Shown: positions 1-9,153, counted from the stretch's first letter. The stretch: DNA of 44,820 nucleotides from Sedimenticola sp. (GCA_026196795.1 JAPHUE010000105.1:1-44820), one strand, 5' to 3'. Numbers and translations are program-made. Notes: generated by a model from the letters alone, not told the origin.

Positions 1-29
1 AAACGATCCCAATAGGGGGAAGGTCTCAC

Positions 30-1274
30 ATGTCTGGAAGAAGGGTTGTAGTAACTGGGCTCGGAATGGTTGCGCCAGTTGGGCATACAGTGAAGGAGGC
101 CTGGGAGAATATACTCGCGGGTAAGAGCGGTATTCAGCCGATAACTCATTTTGATATCGAGCCTTTCAGCGTACATTTTGGCGGTCCAATCTACGATTTT
201 GACGTCACACAATACGTACCCAAGAAAGATGTGCGGAAAATGGATAAGTTTATCCATTACGGTATTGCGGCCGGTTCGCAGGCCATTGAAGATTCCGGAC
301 TGGAAATAACCGATGAAAATGCCCCCCGTATCGGTGTGGCGGTCGGCGCCGGTATTGGCGGTATTACTGGCATTGAAAACAGCTACCATGCCTACCTGAA
401 TGGTGGCCCAAGAAAGATATCTCCGTTCTTTGTTCCTGCCAATATCGTCAACATGGTGGCCGGTAATCTCTCAATCAAATATGGATTGAGGGGGCCTAAC
501 TACTCCATCGTCTCAGCCTGCAGCACCGGTACCCATAATATTGGTGAAGCAACACGCCTGATTCGGCATGGCTATGTTGATGCCATGGTTGCAGGTGGTG
601 CTGAAATGGCAACCTCGCCTGTAGGACTGGGTGGGTTTGCTGCAGCACGTGCTCTCTCAACTCGTAACGATGATCCCCAAGCGGCCAGTCGTCCATGGGA
701 CAGAGATCGTGATGGCTTTGTGTTAAGTGATGGTGCCGGTGTACTGGTACTTGAGGAGTATGAGGCCGCAAAAGCGCGTGGCGCGAAAATCTATGCTGAA
801 ATAGTCGGTGTAGGAATGAATTCCGATGCCTATCATATGACTGCGCCATCGGTAGGTGGAGAAGGTGCCGGTGAGTGTATGCACCTTGCTTTACAGGACG
901 GCGGCATCAACCTGGATGAGGTTGATTATATCAATGCCCATGGCACTTCAACGCCTGCAGGTGATGTGGCGGAAACGCATGGCATCAAGCGGGCATTTGG
1001 CGACCATGCTTACAAATTGTGCGTCAGTTCAACAAAGTCCATGACGGGCCACATGCTCGGTGCGGCAGGTAGCGCGGAAGCGGTATTTACCGCATTGGCT
1101 ATCCGTGACCAGGTGGCACCACCAACCATCAATCTGGAAAACCAGGACCCTGACTGTGATCTTGATTATGTTCCAAATACAGCGCGTGCCATGAAAATAG
1201 ATGTAGCCATCTCCAACTCATTTGGCTTTGGTGGTACAAATGGTACGTTGGCATTTCGCCGTATGACCGACTGA
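30..1274 (+). CDS. fabF: Beta-ketoacyl-ACP synthase II
   Basis: Condensing enzyme of type II fatty acid synthesis, extending acyl-ACP with malonyl-ACP in the cytosol. The 414-residue length is typical. The Cys-His-His catalytic set is visible: Cys164 in ACSTGT, His304 in [11 protein letters not shown] and His341 in [10 protein letters not shown], with Lys336 just before the last. The glycine-rich C-terminal [10 protein letters not shown] is also present. The ATG at 30 is preceded by a strong ribosome site, AGGGGGAAGG at 14-23. In related genomes acpP lies directly upstream; that position is outside this window. A rho-independent terminator follows the gene. FabB is the alternative, but the neighbours (pabC, mltG, tmk, holB) point to fabF. 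Confidence 0.97.
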   Translation: MSGRRVVVTGLGMVAPVGHTVKEAWENILAGKSGIQPITHFDIEPFSVHFGGPIYDFDVTQYVPKKDVRKMDKFIHYGIAAGSQAIEDSGLEITDENAPRIGVAVGAGIGGITGIENSYHAYLNGGPRKISPFFVPANIVNMVAGNLSIKYGLRGPNYSIVSACSTGTHNIGEATRLIRHGYVDAMVAGGAEMATSPVGLGGFAAARALSTRNDDPQAASRPWDRDRDGFVLSDGAGVLVLEEYEAAKARGAKIYAEIVGVGMNSDAYHMTAPSVGGEGAGECMHLALQDGGINLDEVDYINAHGTSTPAGDVAETHGIKRAFGDHAYKLCVSSTKSMTGHMLGAAGSAEAVFTALAIRDQVAPPTINLENQDPDCDLDYVPNTARAMKIDVAISNSFGFGGTNGTLAFRRMTD

Positions 1275-1308
1275 TAAACACGCGGAGTTGTTCCGTGTCC
1301 CGCTTTGA

Positions 1309-1343
1309 TAAAAAACGCCTCTTTGTCAGGCGTTTTTTATTTT
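1309..1343 (+). terminator. Rho-independent terminator after fabF
   Basis: AAAACGCCT pairs with AGGCGTTTT around a 7-base loop, and the right arm runs into a T tract. It ends the fabF transcript, so pabC probably has its own start signal in 1344-1412. A TACAAT hexamer at 1365-1370 is a possible -10 box there, but no good -35 is visible. Confidence 0.85.
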
Positions 1344-1412
1344 CAGATAGGTAATTGTGTACGTTACAATCAGAGCTACTTGCGACTGAACAGATAACCC
1401 AGGGGATTTCAC

Positions 1413-2231
1413 TTGCTTATCAATGGAAAGCCTGAAAACAGTGTCTCAGCTACCGATCGTGGCTTTCAATACGGTGATGGTCTGTTTGAAACTCTCGCTG
1501 TACATGATGGACACCCCTGTTTATGGCACTACCATTTGGAACGACTCCATAATGGTTGTCAGCGATTAGGTTTTCCAGTACCTGATGATGCGCTGCTCTA
1601 TGATGAAGTGCTTAGAACGATCAATAACAGAATAGAGGGTGTCATTAAAATCATTGTGACGCGGGGTCCCGGTGGCAGAGGATACAGACCGCCTCAGGAT
1701 GCCACACCAACACGAATGATCAGTTGGAGTGAATCACCTCTCTATCCAGAAGACAATTATCAGCGAGGCATCATAACCCGGCTCTGTTCAACCCGCCTGG
1801 GGTGGAATCCTGCACTGGCAGGGATTAAGCACTTAAATCGACTTGAACAGGTCCTTGCTCGCTCAGAATGGAATGATCCATCAATTCATGAAGGCCTGAT
1901 GATGGATTCAGCGGGCTATGTGGTTGAAGGCACCATGAGTAATCTGTTTGTAATCCAGAATGGACGTCTGATTACGCCTGATCTCAGTCGCTGTGGTGTA
2001 GTGGGCGTCATGCAGGGAGTCGTCCTTCGCGCTGCTGAAGCGCTACATATCCCGGTGATTGTAGATAATGTAACACTGTCTGATCTATGGAATGCTGACG
2101 CACTGTTCGTTACCAATTCACTGATTGGACTCTGGCCGGTTCGTGAACTTTCCGGACAGGATTTTGATGTGACAGTGATACCGCAAGAGTTGCAGTCGCG
2201 TGTCATGAAACAGGCCTATGAAAATGACTAA
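1413..2231 (+). CDS. pabC: Aminodeoxychorismate lyase
   Basis: PLP enzyme of fold type IV that splits 4-amino-4-deoxychorismate into 4-aminobenzoate and pyruvate for folate synthesis. The PLP lysine is Lys139 in the signature AGIKHLNRLEQ. The N-terminal DRGFQYGDGLFET and the later EGTMSNLF stretch are typical of the family. The 272-residue length matches E. coli PabC (269). The start is TTG at 1413, with AGGGGA at 1401-1406 as ribosome site and a product beginning MLINGKP, as in homologues. It sits between fabF and mltG as in many gammaproteobacteria. Branched-chain aminotransferases share the fold, but the context favours PabC. Confidence 0.93.
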   Translation: MLINGKPENSVSATDRGFQYGDGLFETLAVHDGHPCLWHYHLERLHNGCQRLGFPVPDDALLYDEVLRTINNRIEGVIKIIVTRGPGGRGYRPPQDATPTRMISWSESPLYPEDNYQRGIITRLCSTRLGWNPALAGIKHLNRLEQVLARSEWNDPSIHEGLMMDSAGYVVEGTMSNLFVIQNGRLITPDLSRCGVVGVMQGVVLRAAEALHIPVIVDNVTLSDLWNADALFVTNSLIGLWPVRELSGQDFDVTVIPQELQSRVMKQAYEND

Positions 2232-2281
2232 CAACGCGCACTCCGTATTCACTTCCACTAACTACCGGTAATCAGGACACT

Positions 2282-3280
2282 ATGTTACATCGCCTGTTTG
2301 GAATAACACTTATCGCCGGTAGTTTTGCTATTGCCTGGCTCTTGATGAGTATCAATGATTTCAGTTCAAAGCCACTGTCACTGCCTGATACTGTTATCGC
2401 CTATGAATTACCGCCGGGCTCTTCACTTGCCGCTGTTGCAAAGGATCTAGAGGCTAAAGGGTATCTGGACAGTGCCCTGTTTTTTAAATTAATGGTGAGA
2501 TGGGAAGGGCAGGCCAGTAAAATCAAGGCCGGTGAATATGACCTTCATGCTGGCATAACACCCAAACAGCTGATAAACCTGTTTGTCTCCGGCAAAGTGA
2601 AAAGCCACTCCTTTACCATTGTTGAAGGCTGGACATTCAAAGAGCTGTTAGCTGCCATAAACCGCCACACATCACTCAAACAGACCCTTGAAGGTCTTAA
2701 TAGGAAGGATGTCATGGCAAGGCTTGGCTATCCAGATATGGACCCAGAAGGACGATTTTTGCCAGATACCTATCATTTCCCAAAAGGGACCACAGATGTG
2801 GACTTTTTAAAGCGAGCCTATAAAGCAATGGAAACTTTATTGACCAAGGAGTGGGCAGAGAGGGAAGCGGGCTTGCCACTGAAAACACCCTATGAAGCCT
2901 TAATATTGGCTTCGATTGTGGAGAAAGAGACGGGACAGGCTGAAGAGCGGCCTGAAATAGCGGGTGTATTTGTTCGTCGTCTTCGTAAAGGAATGCTATT
3001 ACAAACAGATCCAACTGTTATTTACGGCATGGGCGATCGTTATAAGGGCAATATTCGCCGCCGTGATCTTCGTGAGGACACGCCCTATAATACCTATGTA
3101 CACAAAGGCCTGACACCCACGCCTATCAGCATGCCGGGCGCACATGCCATTAAATCTGTGCTCCATCCAGCAAAAGGTAAAACACTCTATTTTGTTGCCA
3201 AGGGAAATGGCTATCATGCCTTTTCTAAAACCTTGACAGAGCACAACAGCGCAGTTCGCAAATATCAATTAAAAAGATAA
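2282..3280 (+). CDS. mltG: Endolytic murein transglycosylase MltG (YceG family)
   Basis: Inner-membrane lytic transglycosylase that cuts nascent glycan strands and is thought to set their length. The 332 residues begin with a short cytoplasmic end and a membrane helix at about residues 5-24 (LFGITLIAGSFAIAWLLM), followed by a periplasmic LysM-like part and the YceG catalytic domain. The family signature ASIVEKETG carries the catalytic glutamate, and LLQTDPTVIYG and PYNTY follow in the usual order. It lies 50 bp after pabC and only 5 bp before tmk, so the run is probably one operon. Confidence 0.95.
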   Translation: MLHRLFGITLIAGSFAIAWLLMSINDFSSKPLSLPDTVIAYELPPGSSLAAVAKDLEAKGYLDSALFFKLMVRWEGQASKIKAGEYDLHAGITPKQLINLFVSGKVKSHSFTIVEGWTFKELLAAINRHTSLKQTLEGLNRKDVMARLGYPDMDPEGRFLPDTYHFPKGTTDVDFLKRAYKAMETLLTKEWAEREAGLPLKTPYEALILASIVEKETGQAEERPEIAGVFVRRLRKGMLLQTDPTVIYGMGDRYKGNIRRRDLREDTPYNTYVHKGLTPTPISMPGAHAIKSVLHPAKGKTLYFVAKGNGYHAFSKTLTEHNSAVRKYQLKR

Positions 3281-3285
3281 AAAAG

Positions 3286-3936
3286 ATGACCATAAAAAAA
3301 GGTAAATTCATCACGGTTGAAGGCGGCGAGGGGGCTGGTAAAAGTTCCAATCTCGCTTTTATCCGCGATTTACTGGAACAGTCTGGATGCGAGGTTGTCT
3401 TTACCCGAGAGCCCGGGGGAACAGCTCTTGGGGAAGATATTCGAGATCTTTTACTCGGACATAAACACACCGGAATGGCCAGTGATACGGAGCTGATGCT
3501 GATGTTTGCTGCACGCGCTGAACACCTGAATCGACTGATTCTACCGGCATTAAACCAGGGGAAGTGGGTGCTTTGCGACCGGTTTACTGATGCCTCTTAC
3601 GCCTATCAAGGTGGGGGAAGAGGGATTGATATGAGTCGTATAAAACTTTTGGAGACTTGGGTTCAGAAGGGAGTTAACCCTGATCTCACACTCCTGCTCG
3701 ATCTGCCTGTTCAAACAGGATTAGATCGAGCCGGGCAGCGTTCAGAGCCTGATCGCTTTGAAGTCGAACAGACGGCCTTTTTTGAGCGTGTACGCACAAC
3801 CTACCTGGAGAGAGCACAACAAGAACCGGATCGATTTCAAATTATCGATGCCGCCGTAACGCTACCCCAGGTACAGGAACAGATAGGGCACGTAGTAAGC
3901 GCCTTCTTGCAGAAACGGGATATTGCTGATGAGTGA
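3286..3936 (+). CDS. tmk: Thymidylate kinase
   Basis: Phosphorylates dTMP to dTDP with ATP in the cytosol, supplying dTTP. The 216-residue protein opens with the P-loop EGGEGAGKSSN, then has the FTREPGGTALGE nucleotide-binding stretch, the DRFTDASYAYQGGGRG segment and a lid region with arginines (GLDRAGQRSEPDRFE), as in bacterial TMPKs. The last codons overlap the ATG of holB, a classical tmk-holB arrangement that implies coupled translation. Confidence 0.97.
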   Translation: MTIKKGKFITVEGGEGAGKSSNLAFIRDLLEQSGCEVVFTREPGGTALGEDIRDLLLGHKHTGMASDTELMLMFAARAEHLNRLILPALNQGKWVLCDRFTDASYAYQGGGRGIDMSRIKLLETWVQKGVNPDLTLLLDLPVQTGLDRAGQRSEPDRFEVEQTAFFERVRTTYLERAQQEPDRFQIIDAAVTLPQVQEQIGHVVSAFLQKRDIADE

Positions 3937-4933
3937 CACCCCAGTCATCAATAAGTGCACCCCGCTGCCTTGGCAGATGAATCAATGGCAACGCCTGTTT
4001 GAAGCCAAGAAAGATAATCGCTTACCCCATGCATTACTGCTTACGGGCAGTGCTGGATTGGGAAAATCTCACTTTGCTCACCTATTGGCCGCATCACTAC
4101 TCTGCAATTCCCTCCAGGAAACAGATACCCCCTGCGGTGTTTGTAAAGGCTGCAGGCTGGTTGATGCAGACACTCACCCAGACTACACACTCATTACCCC
4201 TGAGGAGCCGGGAAAAGCAATTAAGATTGATACAATTCGGCAATTCACCCAACGTGGATCGCTCACCAGTCAATCCGGTGGCTTTAAGGTGATTATTATT
4301 GAGCCAGCAGATGCATTGAACACAGCAGCCGCTAACAGCCTGCTAAAAACACTGGAGGAGCCGGTAGATCGAACGGTAATGATTCTGGTTTCAGCCAGTG
4401 CGGGTAAACTGCCTGCTACGATCCGCAGTCGCTGTCAGCAGTATCACTTCACGCCACCGACAGCTACCACAGCGGTTGCCTGGTTAAATGAGCACGTCAA
4501 TGATTCAGATCCCTCTCTGTTGCTATCACTCGCTTCAGGAGCCCCGCTGCTGGCCCTGAAATACGCCACTGAAGGGGCTTTGGCTGAACGAACCAAGATG
4601 ATTGAAGAGCTGACGGGCATATTCAAAAAAACCGATAACCCTATTTCAATCGCATTGCGTTGGAGCCAACTTGATCAGGGAAGCGTGGTAAAATGGTTTA
4701 GTGGTTGGGTGATTGATTTAATCCGGGTTAAGATTGGCTCAGAATCGGCCGCCATAATTAACATTGACCAAAGGGAACGCTTGCATGCGCTGTCCCGAAA
4801 GGTAAACTCTAAGAAATTGTATGCGCTGATGGATCGGCTGTTTGAAGCTAACAGAACCCTCGGTGCTCAGTTAAACACACAGATGCAACTTGAAAGCCTG
4901 TTATTGGACTGGGCTGATATTGGAGTTGAATGA
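3929..4933 (+). CDS. holB: DNA polymerase III subunit delta prime
   Basis: Clamp-loader subunit working with tau/gamma and delta to open the beta clamp. The AAA+ domain has the P-loop-like TGSAGLGKSHFAH and a four-cysteine zinc module (Cys in SLLCNS and in the PCGVCKGC cluster). ANSLLKTLEEP and the TIRSRCQQYHF sensor region follow. I chose the ATG at 3929, which overlaps the tmk stop by 8 bp; two codons upstream is a TTG in the same frame that would add only two residues. The length of 334 residues equals that of E. coli HolB. Confidence 0.95.
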   Translation: MSDTPVINKCTPLPWQMNQWQRLFEAKKDNRLPHALLLTGSAGLGKSHFAHLLAASLLCNSLQETDTPCGVCKGCRLVDADTHPDYTLITPEEPGKAIKIDTIRQFTQRGSLTSQSGGFKVIIIEPADALNTAAANSLLKTLEEPVDRTVMILVSASAGKLPATIRSRCQQYHFTPPTATTAVAWLNEHVNDSDPSLLLSLASGAPLLALKYATEGALAERTKMIEELTGIFKKTDNPISIALRWSQLDQGSVVKWFSGWVIDLIRVKIGSESAAIINIDQRERLHALSRKVNSKKLYALMDRLFEANRTLGAQLNTQMQLESLLLDWADIGVE

Positions 4934-4940
4934 GATAGGT

Positions 4941-5300
4941 ATGTCCGTGACTAATGCACCACCGGCAAGACAGGGTATTCTCTCTTTGACTATCAAGGAT
5001 AAGAACGCCCTCTATGCGGCTTATATGCAGTATGTGAAAAACGGTGGCCTGTTTATCCCCACCAACAAAAAATACAATCTGGGAGACGAAGTCTTTATGC
5101 TTCTAACCCTGATGGAAGAGACAGAACGCATACCTGTCGCTGGAAAAATCATCTGGATTACCCCGGTTGGCGCTGAAGGGAATAGGGCGGCTGGTATCGG
5201 TGTGCAGTTCAGTGACCAGGACGGCGGCATGGCACGAAACAAAATTGAGGGTTATTTGGCTGGCGCCCTTAAATCGGAACGCCCGACGCACACCATGTAA
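4941..5300 (+). CDS. pilZ: Type IV pilus assembly protein PilZ
   Basis: Single PilZ domain protein of 119 residues, needed for pilus biogenesis and twitching in Pseudomonas and Xanthomonas. The visible features are the LSLTIKDKNALYAAYMQYVKNG opening (given here as overlapping pieces LSLTIKDKNALYAAY and YMQYVKNGG), then LGDEVFMLLTLM, IPVAGKIIWITP and the closing GIGVQF. The RxxxR c-di-GMP motif of canonical PilZ domains is absent, as expected for PilZ proper, which acts by protein contacts rather than by binding c-di-GMP. The start at 4941 has GAGATAGG as ribosome site. An upstream in-frame ATG at 4890 lies inside holB and is unlikely. The holB-pilZ-tatD order matches Pseudomonas. Confidence 0.93.
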   Translation: MSVTNAPPARQGILSLTIKDKNALYAAYMQYVKNGGLFIPTNKKYNLGDEVFMLLTLMEETERIPVAGKIIWITPVGAEGNRAAGIGVQFSDQDGGMARNKIEGYLAGALKSERPTHTM

Positions 5301-5333
5301 AAAATGTTATCCCCGTAGTCACGTGAGTTTCTG

Positions 5334-6122
5334 ATGCTTGTAGATTCCCATTGTCATCTGGACAGGCTTGACCTGGCGGCTTTTGGCAACCAGTTTGAAA
5401 ACCTGATCGAAGCAACCCGACAATCAGGGGTCGGGCATATTCTGTGTGTCAGCATCGACCTGGAAAGTTATCCCAGCATGCTCAAACTAGTGGAAGACTA
5501 TCCAGACATATCCGTTTCTGTTGGCGTACACCCCAATGACCGTGATCGCCAGGAACCCTCACCAGAACAGCTGGTCGAGCTTGCCCAGCATCGAAAAAAT
5601 GTTGCCATAGGTGAGACAGGATTGGATTACTTTCGCAGCGAGGGTGATCTGGATTGGCAGCGGGAGCGTTTCAGGCAACACATTAGAGCCGCAAAACTGG
5701 CCCACAAGCCACTTATTATCCATACCCGTGCCGCCAAGGCAGATACGATTCAAATAATGCAGGAGGAGGGCGCTGAGCAGGCTGGAGGTGTCATGCACTG
5801 CTTCACAGAAGACTGGGCAATGGCAAAGCAGGCTTTGGATCTTGGTTTTTATATCTCTCTTTCAGGCATTATCACTTTCAACAGCGCTGCAGATTTGCGA
5901 GAAGTTGCGAAGAAAATACCTGCAGATCGGCTCCTGATTGAGACAGATGCACCCTATTTAGCCCCAATACCGCATCGAGGAAAACCCAATTTACCTATCT
6001 ATGTAAACCATGTGGCTGACAGGATTGCCGAATTAAGGGACATTTCAAGAGATTCACTTGAAGCGCAAACTGCTGAGAACTTCTTCAGGCTATTCTCATG
6101 CGCCAATCAAACTGCATCATAA
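5334..6122 (+). CDS. TatD family metal-dependent hydrolase
   Basis: Cytosolic TIM-barrel metal-dependent deoxyribonuclease or hydrolase of the amidohydrolase superfamily. The N-terminal metal site LVDSHCHLD, the middle IGETGLDY and the C-terminal ETDAPYLAP with HRGKPN are all intact. The length of 262 residues is normal. It closes the fabF-tatD housekeeping run and meets the thioesterase gene on the other strand, with a hairpin at the junction. Whether it corresponds to tatD or ycfH cannot be decided from sequence; position next to holB/pilZ corresponds to the ycfH-type gene. Confidence 0.93.
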   Translation: MLVDSHCHLDRLDLAAFGNQFENLIEATRQSGVGHILCVSIDLESYPSMLKLVEDYPDISVSVGVHPNDRDRQEPSPEQLVELAQHRKNVAIGETGLDYFRSEGDLDWQRERFRQHIRAAKLAHKPLIIHTRAAKADTIQIMQEEGAEQAGGVMHCFTEDWAMAKQALDLGFYISLSGIITFNSAADLREVAKKIPADRLLIETDAPYLAPIPHRGKPNLPIYVNHVADRIAELRDISRDSLEAQTAENFFRLFSCANQTAS

Positions 6123-6144
6123 TTGCCCTATGTTGAGGGCAATT
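6121..6144. terminator. Hairpin between convergent tatD-family and thioesterase genes
   Basis: AATTGCCCT and AGGGCAATT form a perfect 9-bp stem with a 6-base loop. It spans the stop codons of both convergent genes. The following T tracts are weak on both strands, so it may act as a bidirectional terminator or as an mRNA end stabiliser. Confidence 0.5.
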
Positions 6145-6532
6145 GTTTAGGCTTGGAGTTTTCGTCCAGTCCAACATAGGTGAGTGAAGCAACCGCCACT
6201 CGACCCACCGTATGCGGGTCTCTATCGCGCTCAGCATAGACCTCAACTTTTATACGTATCGATGTATTACCTTTACGCTCAATCTCTGCATAACAACTCA
6301 CCAAGTCGCCGACATGAACCGGCTTCTCAAACTGAAAATCATGTACCGCTACCGTTGCAACCCGGGCATCCGCAATCTGCATGGCAATAATACTGCCTGC
6401 AATATCCACTTGAGACATCAGCCAGCCACCGAAAATATGGCCTGACGGATTGGTATCTGAGGGCATTGCCAGCACCCTGACTGTCAGCTGACGCTCTCCT
6501 GGATGGCGTTCTTCAATGGGATAATTGCTCAT
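6128..6532 (-). CDS. Acyl-CoA thioesterase, hot-dog fold (YciA type)
   Basis: Small cytosolic thioesterase of 134 residues that hydrolyses acyl-CoA. The family core is clear: PSDTNPSGHIFGGWLMSQVD holds the catalytic aspartate, followed by VATVAVHDFQFEKPVHVGDLV and the strand VEVYAERD. It lies downstream of the class V aminotransferase gene on the same strand, separated by a 55-bp, almost pure A/T spacer. The substrate cannot be told from sequence; broad medium- to long-chain acyl-CoA use is usual for YciA. Confidence 0.9.
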   Translation of the reverse strand: MSNYPIEERHPGERQLTVRVLAMPSDTNPSGHIFGGWLMSQVDIAGSIIAMQIADARVATVAVHDFQFEKPVHVGDLVSCYAEIERKGNTSIRIKVEVYAERDRDPHTVGRVAVASLTYVGLDENSKPKQLPST

Positions 6533-6554
6533 ATAGTTATTTACCTTATATTTA

Positions 6555-6594
6555 TAATTAACAATATATTACTAGTTATTATTAATGTTAATTA
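6555..6594. repeat. A/T-rich inverted repeat between aminotransferase and thioesterase genes
   Basis: TAATTAACA at 6555-6563 and TGTTAATTA at 6586-6594 are perfect reverse complements with 22 bp between them, in a spacer almost devoid of G/C. It overlaps the aminotransferase stop codon. It may be a promoter region for the thioesterase gene or a binding site for an A/T-preferring protein. Confidence 0.4.
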
Positions 6595-7721
6595 TTACTT
6601 AATATTTCATCCAATATTTGAATCGCATTTTCCAGTTTTTCTGGACTTGTATAAAAGTGTGGCGAAAATCTAATGCCACCTCCACGGGGTGCACAAATCA
6701 CACCACGCTGCATCAGCTCAGAATAGAGCGCCGCATGATCAGCTTTTTTCACACGAAATGTAACAATACCTGAAAGACGCTTTTCATCAGCACTACTGAT
6801 CAATTCCAACCGACGATGGTCATTAATCAAATTAATTAAACACGCCGTGTTGCGTAAAATGCTTGTTGAAATGGCCTCCAGACCAACTTCACGTATCAAT
6901 GAAAGACTACTGTTCAGGGCATGTGTACCCAGCATATTTGGACTACCACACTCAAAACGTCGGGCCGAGTTCGCGGGCGTTGTATCCAGGCTATCATAAT
7001 CCCCTGCTGATTCGATCATATGCCAGCCATACTGTTGGACTTTAAGTGAACTACGCAATTCTGGGTTGACGTAGAGTAGGGCAATGCCTTCTGGACCTAA
7101 CATCCATTTATGACCATCAGCCACAACAAAGTCCGCATGCACTTGTTGCAGATCGAACGGCAAAGCCCCCAAGCTTTGGATAGCGTCGACACAAAATAAA
7201 ATGGTGTTATCTACACAAAATTTACTCAACCTTTTCAGGTCCATCCTTAACCCGGATGCATACTGCACAGAACTCACACTGATCAAGCGCGTATTCTCGT
7301 CACAGTGAGCCAGCAGTGTCGTCTCAGGCTCATCTTCGGTAGTTAGATCAACAAGACGGCACTCTACACCGACTTCTTGCAACATCTGCCAGACAATGCG
7401 GTTGGAGGGAAATTCCTGACGGAAAATAACAACGTTATCACCCACGTTCCAATCCAGTCCGTTGGCAATTGTTGAAAGGGCTTCTGAAGTGCTTTTTTGT
7501 AGCGCAATGTTATCAACAGAATCTGCATTGATTAACCAGCGCAGATGCTCACGTAAATCCGCTTCTGTTTGCAACCATTTAAGGTAGCCTCGTGCACCCT
7601 GAGTACTATTCTCTTGTGCAAACTCTATTACAGACTGAGCCGTTCGTGCAGGCCAGGGGGCCACGGCCGCATGGTTTAGATAGATTATATTTTCATCAAT
7701 GGGAAATTCCGTGTTATACAT
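6588..7721 (-). CDS. Class V aminotransferase family PLP enzyme
   Basis: Fold type I PLP protein of 377 residues, related to cysteine desulfurases and isopenicillin-N epimerase-like enzymes. It opens with IIYLNHAAVAPWP, has LQKSTSEALSTIANGL for phosphate binding, FCVDAIQSLGALPFDL with the PLP aspartate, and ADGHKWMLGPEGIALLYV with the Schiff-base lysine. The C-terminal RGGGIRFSPHFYTS is the usual substrate-carboxylate region. No conserved desulfurase cysteine loop (SxHK plus active Cys near residue 330) is evident, so a true IscS/SufS role is unlikely. The gene is divergent from a histidine kinase gene; a ribosome site AAGGAG lies a little far (about 13 bases) from the ATG. The substrate is unknown. 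Confidence 0.85.
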   Translation of the reverse strand: MYNTEFPIDENIIYLNHAAVAPWPARTAQSVIEFAQENSTQGARGYLKWLQTEADLREHLRWLINADSVDNIALQKSTSEALSTIANGLDWNVGDNVVIFRQEFPSNRIVWQMLQEVGVECRLVDLTTEDEPETTLLAHCDENTRLISVSSVQYASGLRMDLKRLSKFCVDNTILFCVDAIQSLGALPFDLQQVHADFVVADGHKWMLGPEGIALLYVNPELRSSLKVQQYGWHMIESAGDYDSLDTTPANSARRFECGSPNMLGTHALNSSLSLIREVGLEAISTSILRNTACLINLINDHRRLELISSADEKRLSGIVTFRVKKADHAALYSELMQRGVICAPRGGGIRFSPHFYTSPEKLENAIQILDEILSNN

Positions 7722-7802
7722 AAAGATACCTGTTCTCCTTAATCTCCAAGATTAACTAGTCTACACTCTCTAAAAATCTATCCTGAATAATAAAAGGTAT
7801 AA

Positions 7803-9071
7803 ATGAATAAAGTGGGCTCTACTGATGAAACAATATTTAATACTATCAAGGAATTAGAAAGTAAACTTAAAGCTTCTGAACAACGCTTGGAAGATCTCAC
7901 CCAAATAAGTACGGATTGGTTTTGGGAAACAGATGAGCAGATGCGTTTCACCCAGGTGAGTCATCGCTACTTTGAGATCACTGGTGTGCCATCAAGCAAC
8001 GTTATAGGTAAAACCCGGTTCGAATTAGTTCCCCTTGAAGAACAGCAGAGACTTCCAGGTTCCTGGAAAAAACATAAACAAGACATTGATGCACGTCGTC
8101 CATTTAGAAATTTCGAATACGGTATCACTGGCGTCAATGGCCTCACCCGGTACGTACGAATCAACGGCAGACCCGTCTTTACATCCGATGGTACCTATAA
8201 GGGTTACGTTGGTACTGGGACGGATGAGACTGATCGTATTGAAGCACAAATTGCATTGGAACAGACACAAATTGAGCTGCTTCAATCCGAAAAATTTGCA
8301 TCCATTGGCCAGCTTGCCGCAGGTGCGGCTCATGAAATTAACACACCGATCGGATTTCTTACCCTGAATCTACAAACACTCCAAGAATATGCTGCAGATT
8401 TACTGCGCTTAATAGACAAACAGCATGACATATTGGAGTTGAATCAATTAACAGACAATTCAGAACTAAGCATCCTCAGAGATGAGATTGATATTAACTT
8501 CCTTAAAAAGGATCTGCCTGAGTTGATTCAACAATCAAGTGACGGAATAAGTAAAATAAGCCATATTATCAAAGGCCTGCAAGAATATGCATCCCCAATA
8601 ACAGGTCATAATTTACACCGAACAACGGTAGACGTTAATAAACTTCTAGCAAAGGCCAGTGAATCCATCCTATTGCTCTGTAATGTTAAAAACATAACCC
8701 TTAAAACTAATTTCAATCAGTTACCTCTGATTCAAGGACAAGAGAATCAACTCAGGCAGCTATTTACCAGTTTGCTACAGAATGCAGAACAGTCAATCAA
8801 TGAGCATGGTGATATCGTCGTTTCAACCAGCATTTCCGACGACAAAACGAAGGTGAAAATAAATATAAAAGATTCTGGCTGTGGGATTGATTCACAAACA
8901 ATCAACAAAATATTTGACCCGTTCTTTACAACAAGAGAGGTTGGTAGTGGCACAGGGCTTGGACTATCAATGGCATACGGCATTGTTCAATCCCATAAAG
9001 GAACGATTACTGTAGAAAGCGAACCGAGTGTAGGCACCGTATTTTTCTTGGAATTGCCGATAGAGGGTTAA
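7803..9071 (+). CDS. Soluble PAS-domain sensor histidine kinase
   Basis: Cytosolic sensor kinase of 422 residues with no membrane segment. A short N-terminal coiled coil (residues about 12-32) leads to a PAS domain (about 33-145, containing TDWFWETDEQMRF and GYVGTGTDET). The phosphoacceptor is His177 in GAAHEINTP. The ATPase domain has the N box (LLQNAEQSI), the G1 box DSGCGID, the F box FDPFFTT and the G2 box GTGLGLS. No response-regulator gene is adjacent, so its partner is elsewhere. The ATG at 7803 has AAAGGT a few bases upstream. It is transcribed away from the aminotransferase gene across an 81-bp divergent spacer. Confidence 0.92.
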   Translation: MNKVGSTDETIFNTIKELESKLKASEQRLEDLTQISTDWFWETDEQMRFTQVSHRYFEITGVPSSNVIGKTRFELVPLEEQQRLPGSWKKHKQDIDARRPFRNFEYGITGVNGLTRYVRINGRPVFTSDGTYKGYVGTGTDETDRIEAQIALEQTQIELLQSEKFASIGQLAAGAAHEINTPIGFLTLNLQTLQEYAADLLRLIDKQHDILELNQLTDNSELSILRDEIDINFLKKDLPELIQQSSDGISKISHIIKGLQEYASPITGHNLHRTTVDVNKLLAKASESILLLCNVKNITLKTNFNQLPLIQGQENQLRQLFTSLLQNAEQSINEHGDIVVSTSISDDKTKVKINIKDSGCGIDSQTINKIFDPFFTTREVGSGTGLGLSMAYGIVQSHKGTITVESEPSVGTVFFLELPIEG

Positions 9072-9093
9072 AATAGAACCATCTATTAGTACG

Positions 9094-9109
9094 CATAATA
9101 TATATTATG
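9094..9109. repeat. 16-bp perfect A/T palindrome
   Basis: CATAATATATATTATG is its own reverse complement. It sits just after the histidine kinase stop, in the 165-bp convergent spacer that also holds two hairpin terminators. Function unknown. Confidence 0.5.
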
Positions 9110-9118
9110 TTAAATAAT

Positions 9119-9153
9119 GAACAGAGAACTTAAAGTGAATTCTCTGTTCTTTA
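9119..9153 (+). terminator. Probable terminator of the histidine kinase gene
   Basis: GAACAGAGAA and TTCTCTGTTC form a perfect 10-bp stem with an 11-base loop, then CTTTAAAG. The T tract is short, so termination may be partial. Confidence 0.55.

Noticed and set aside
496-849. Minus-strand His-rich ORF inside fabF
   Set aside because: Shadow of a fully conserved fabF coding region; no family resemblance.
3225-3470. Minus-strand ORF across the mltG-tmk junction
   Set aside because: Opposite two well-conserved genes with no domain or ribosome site.
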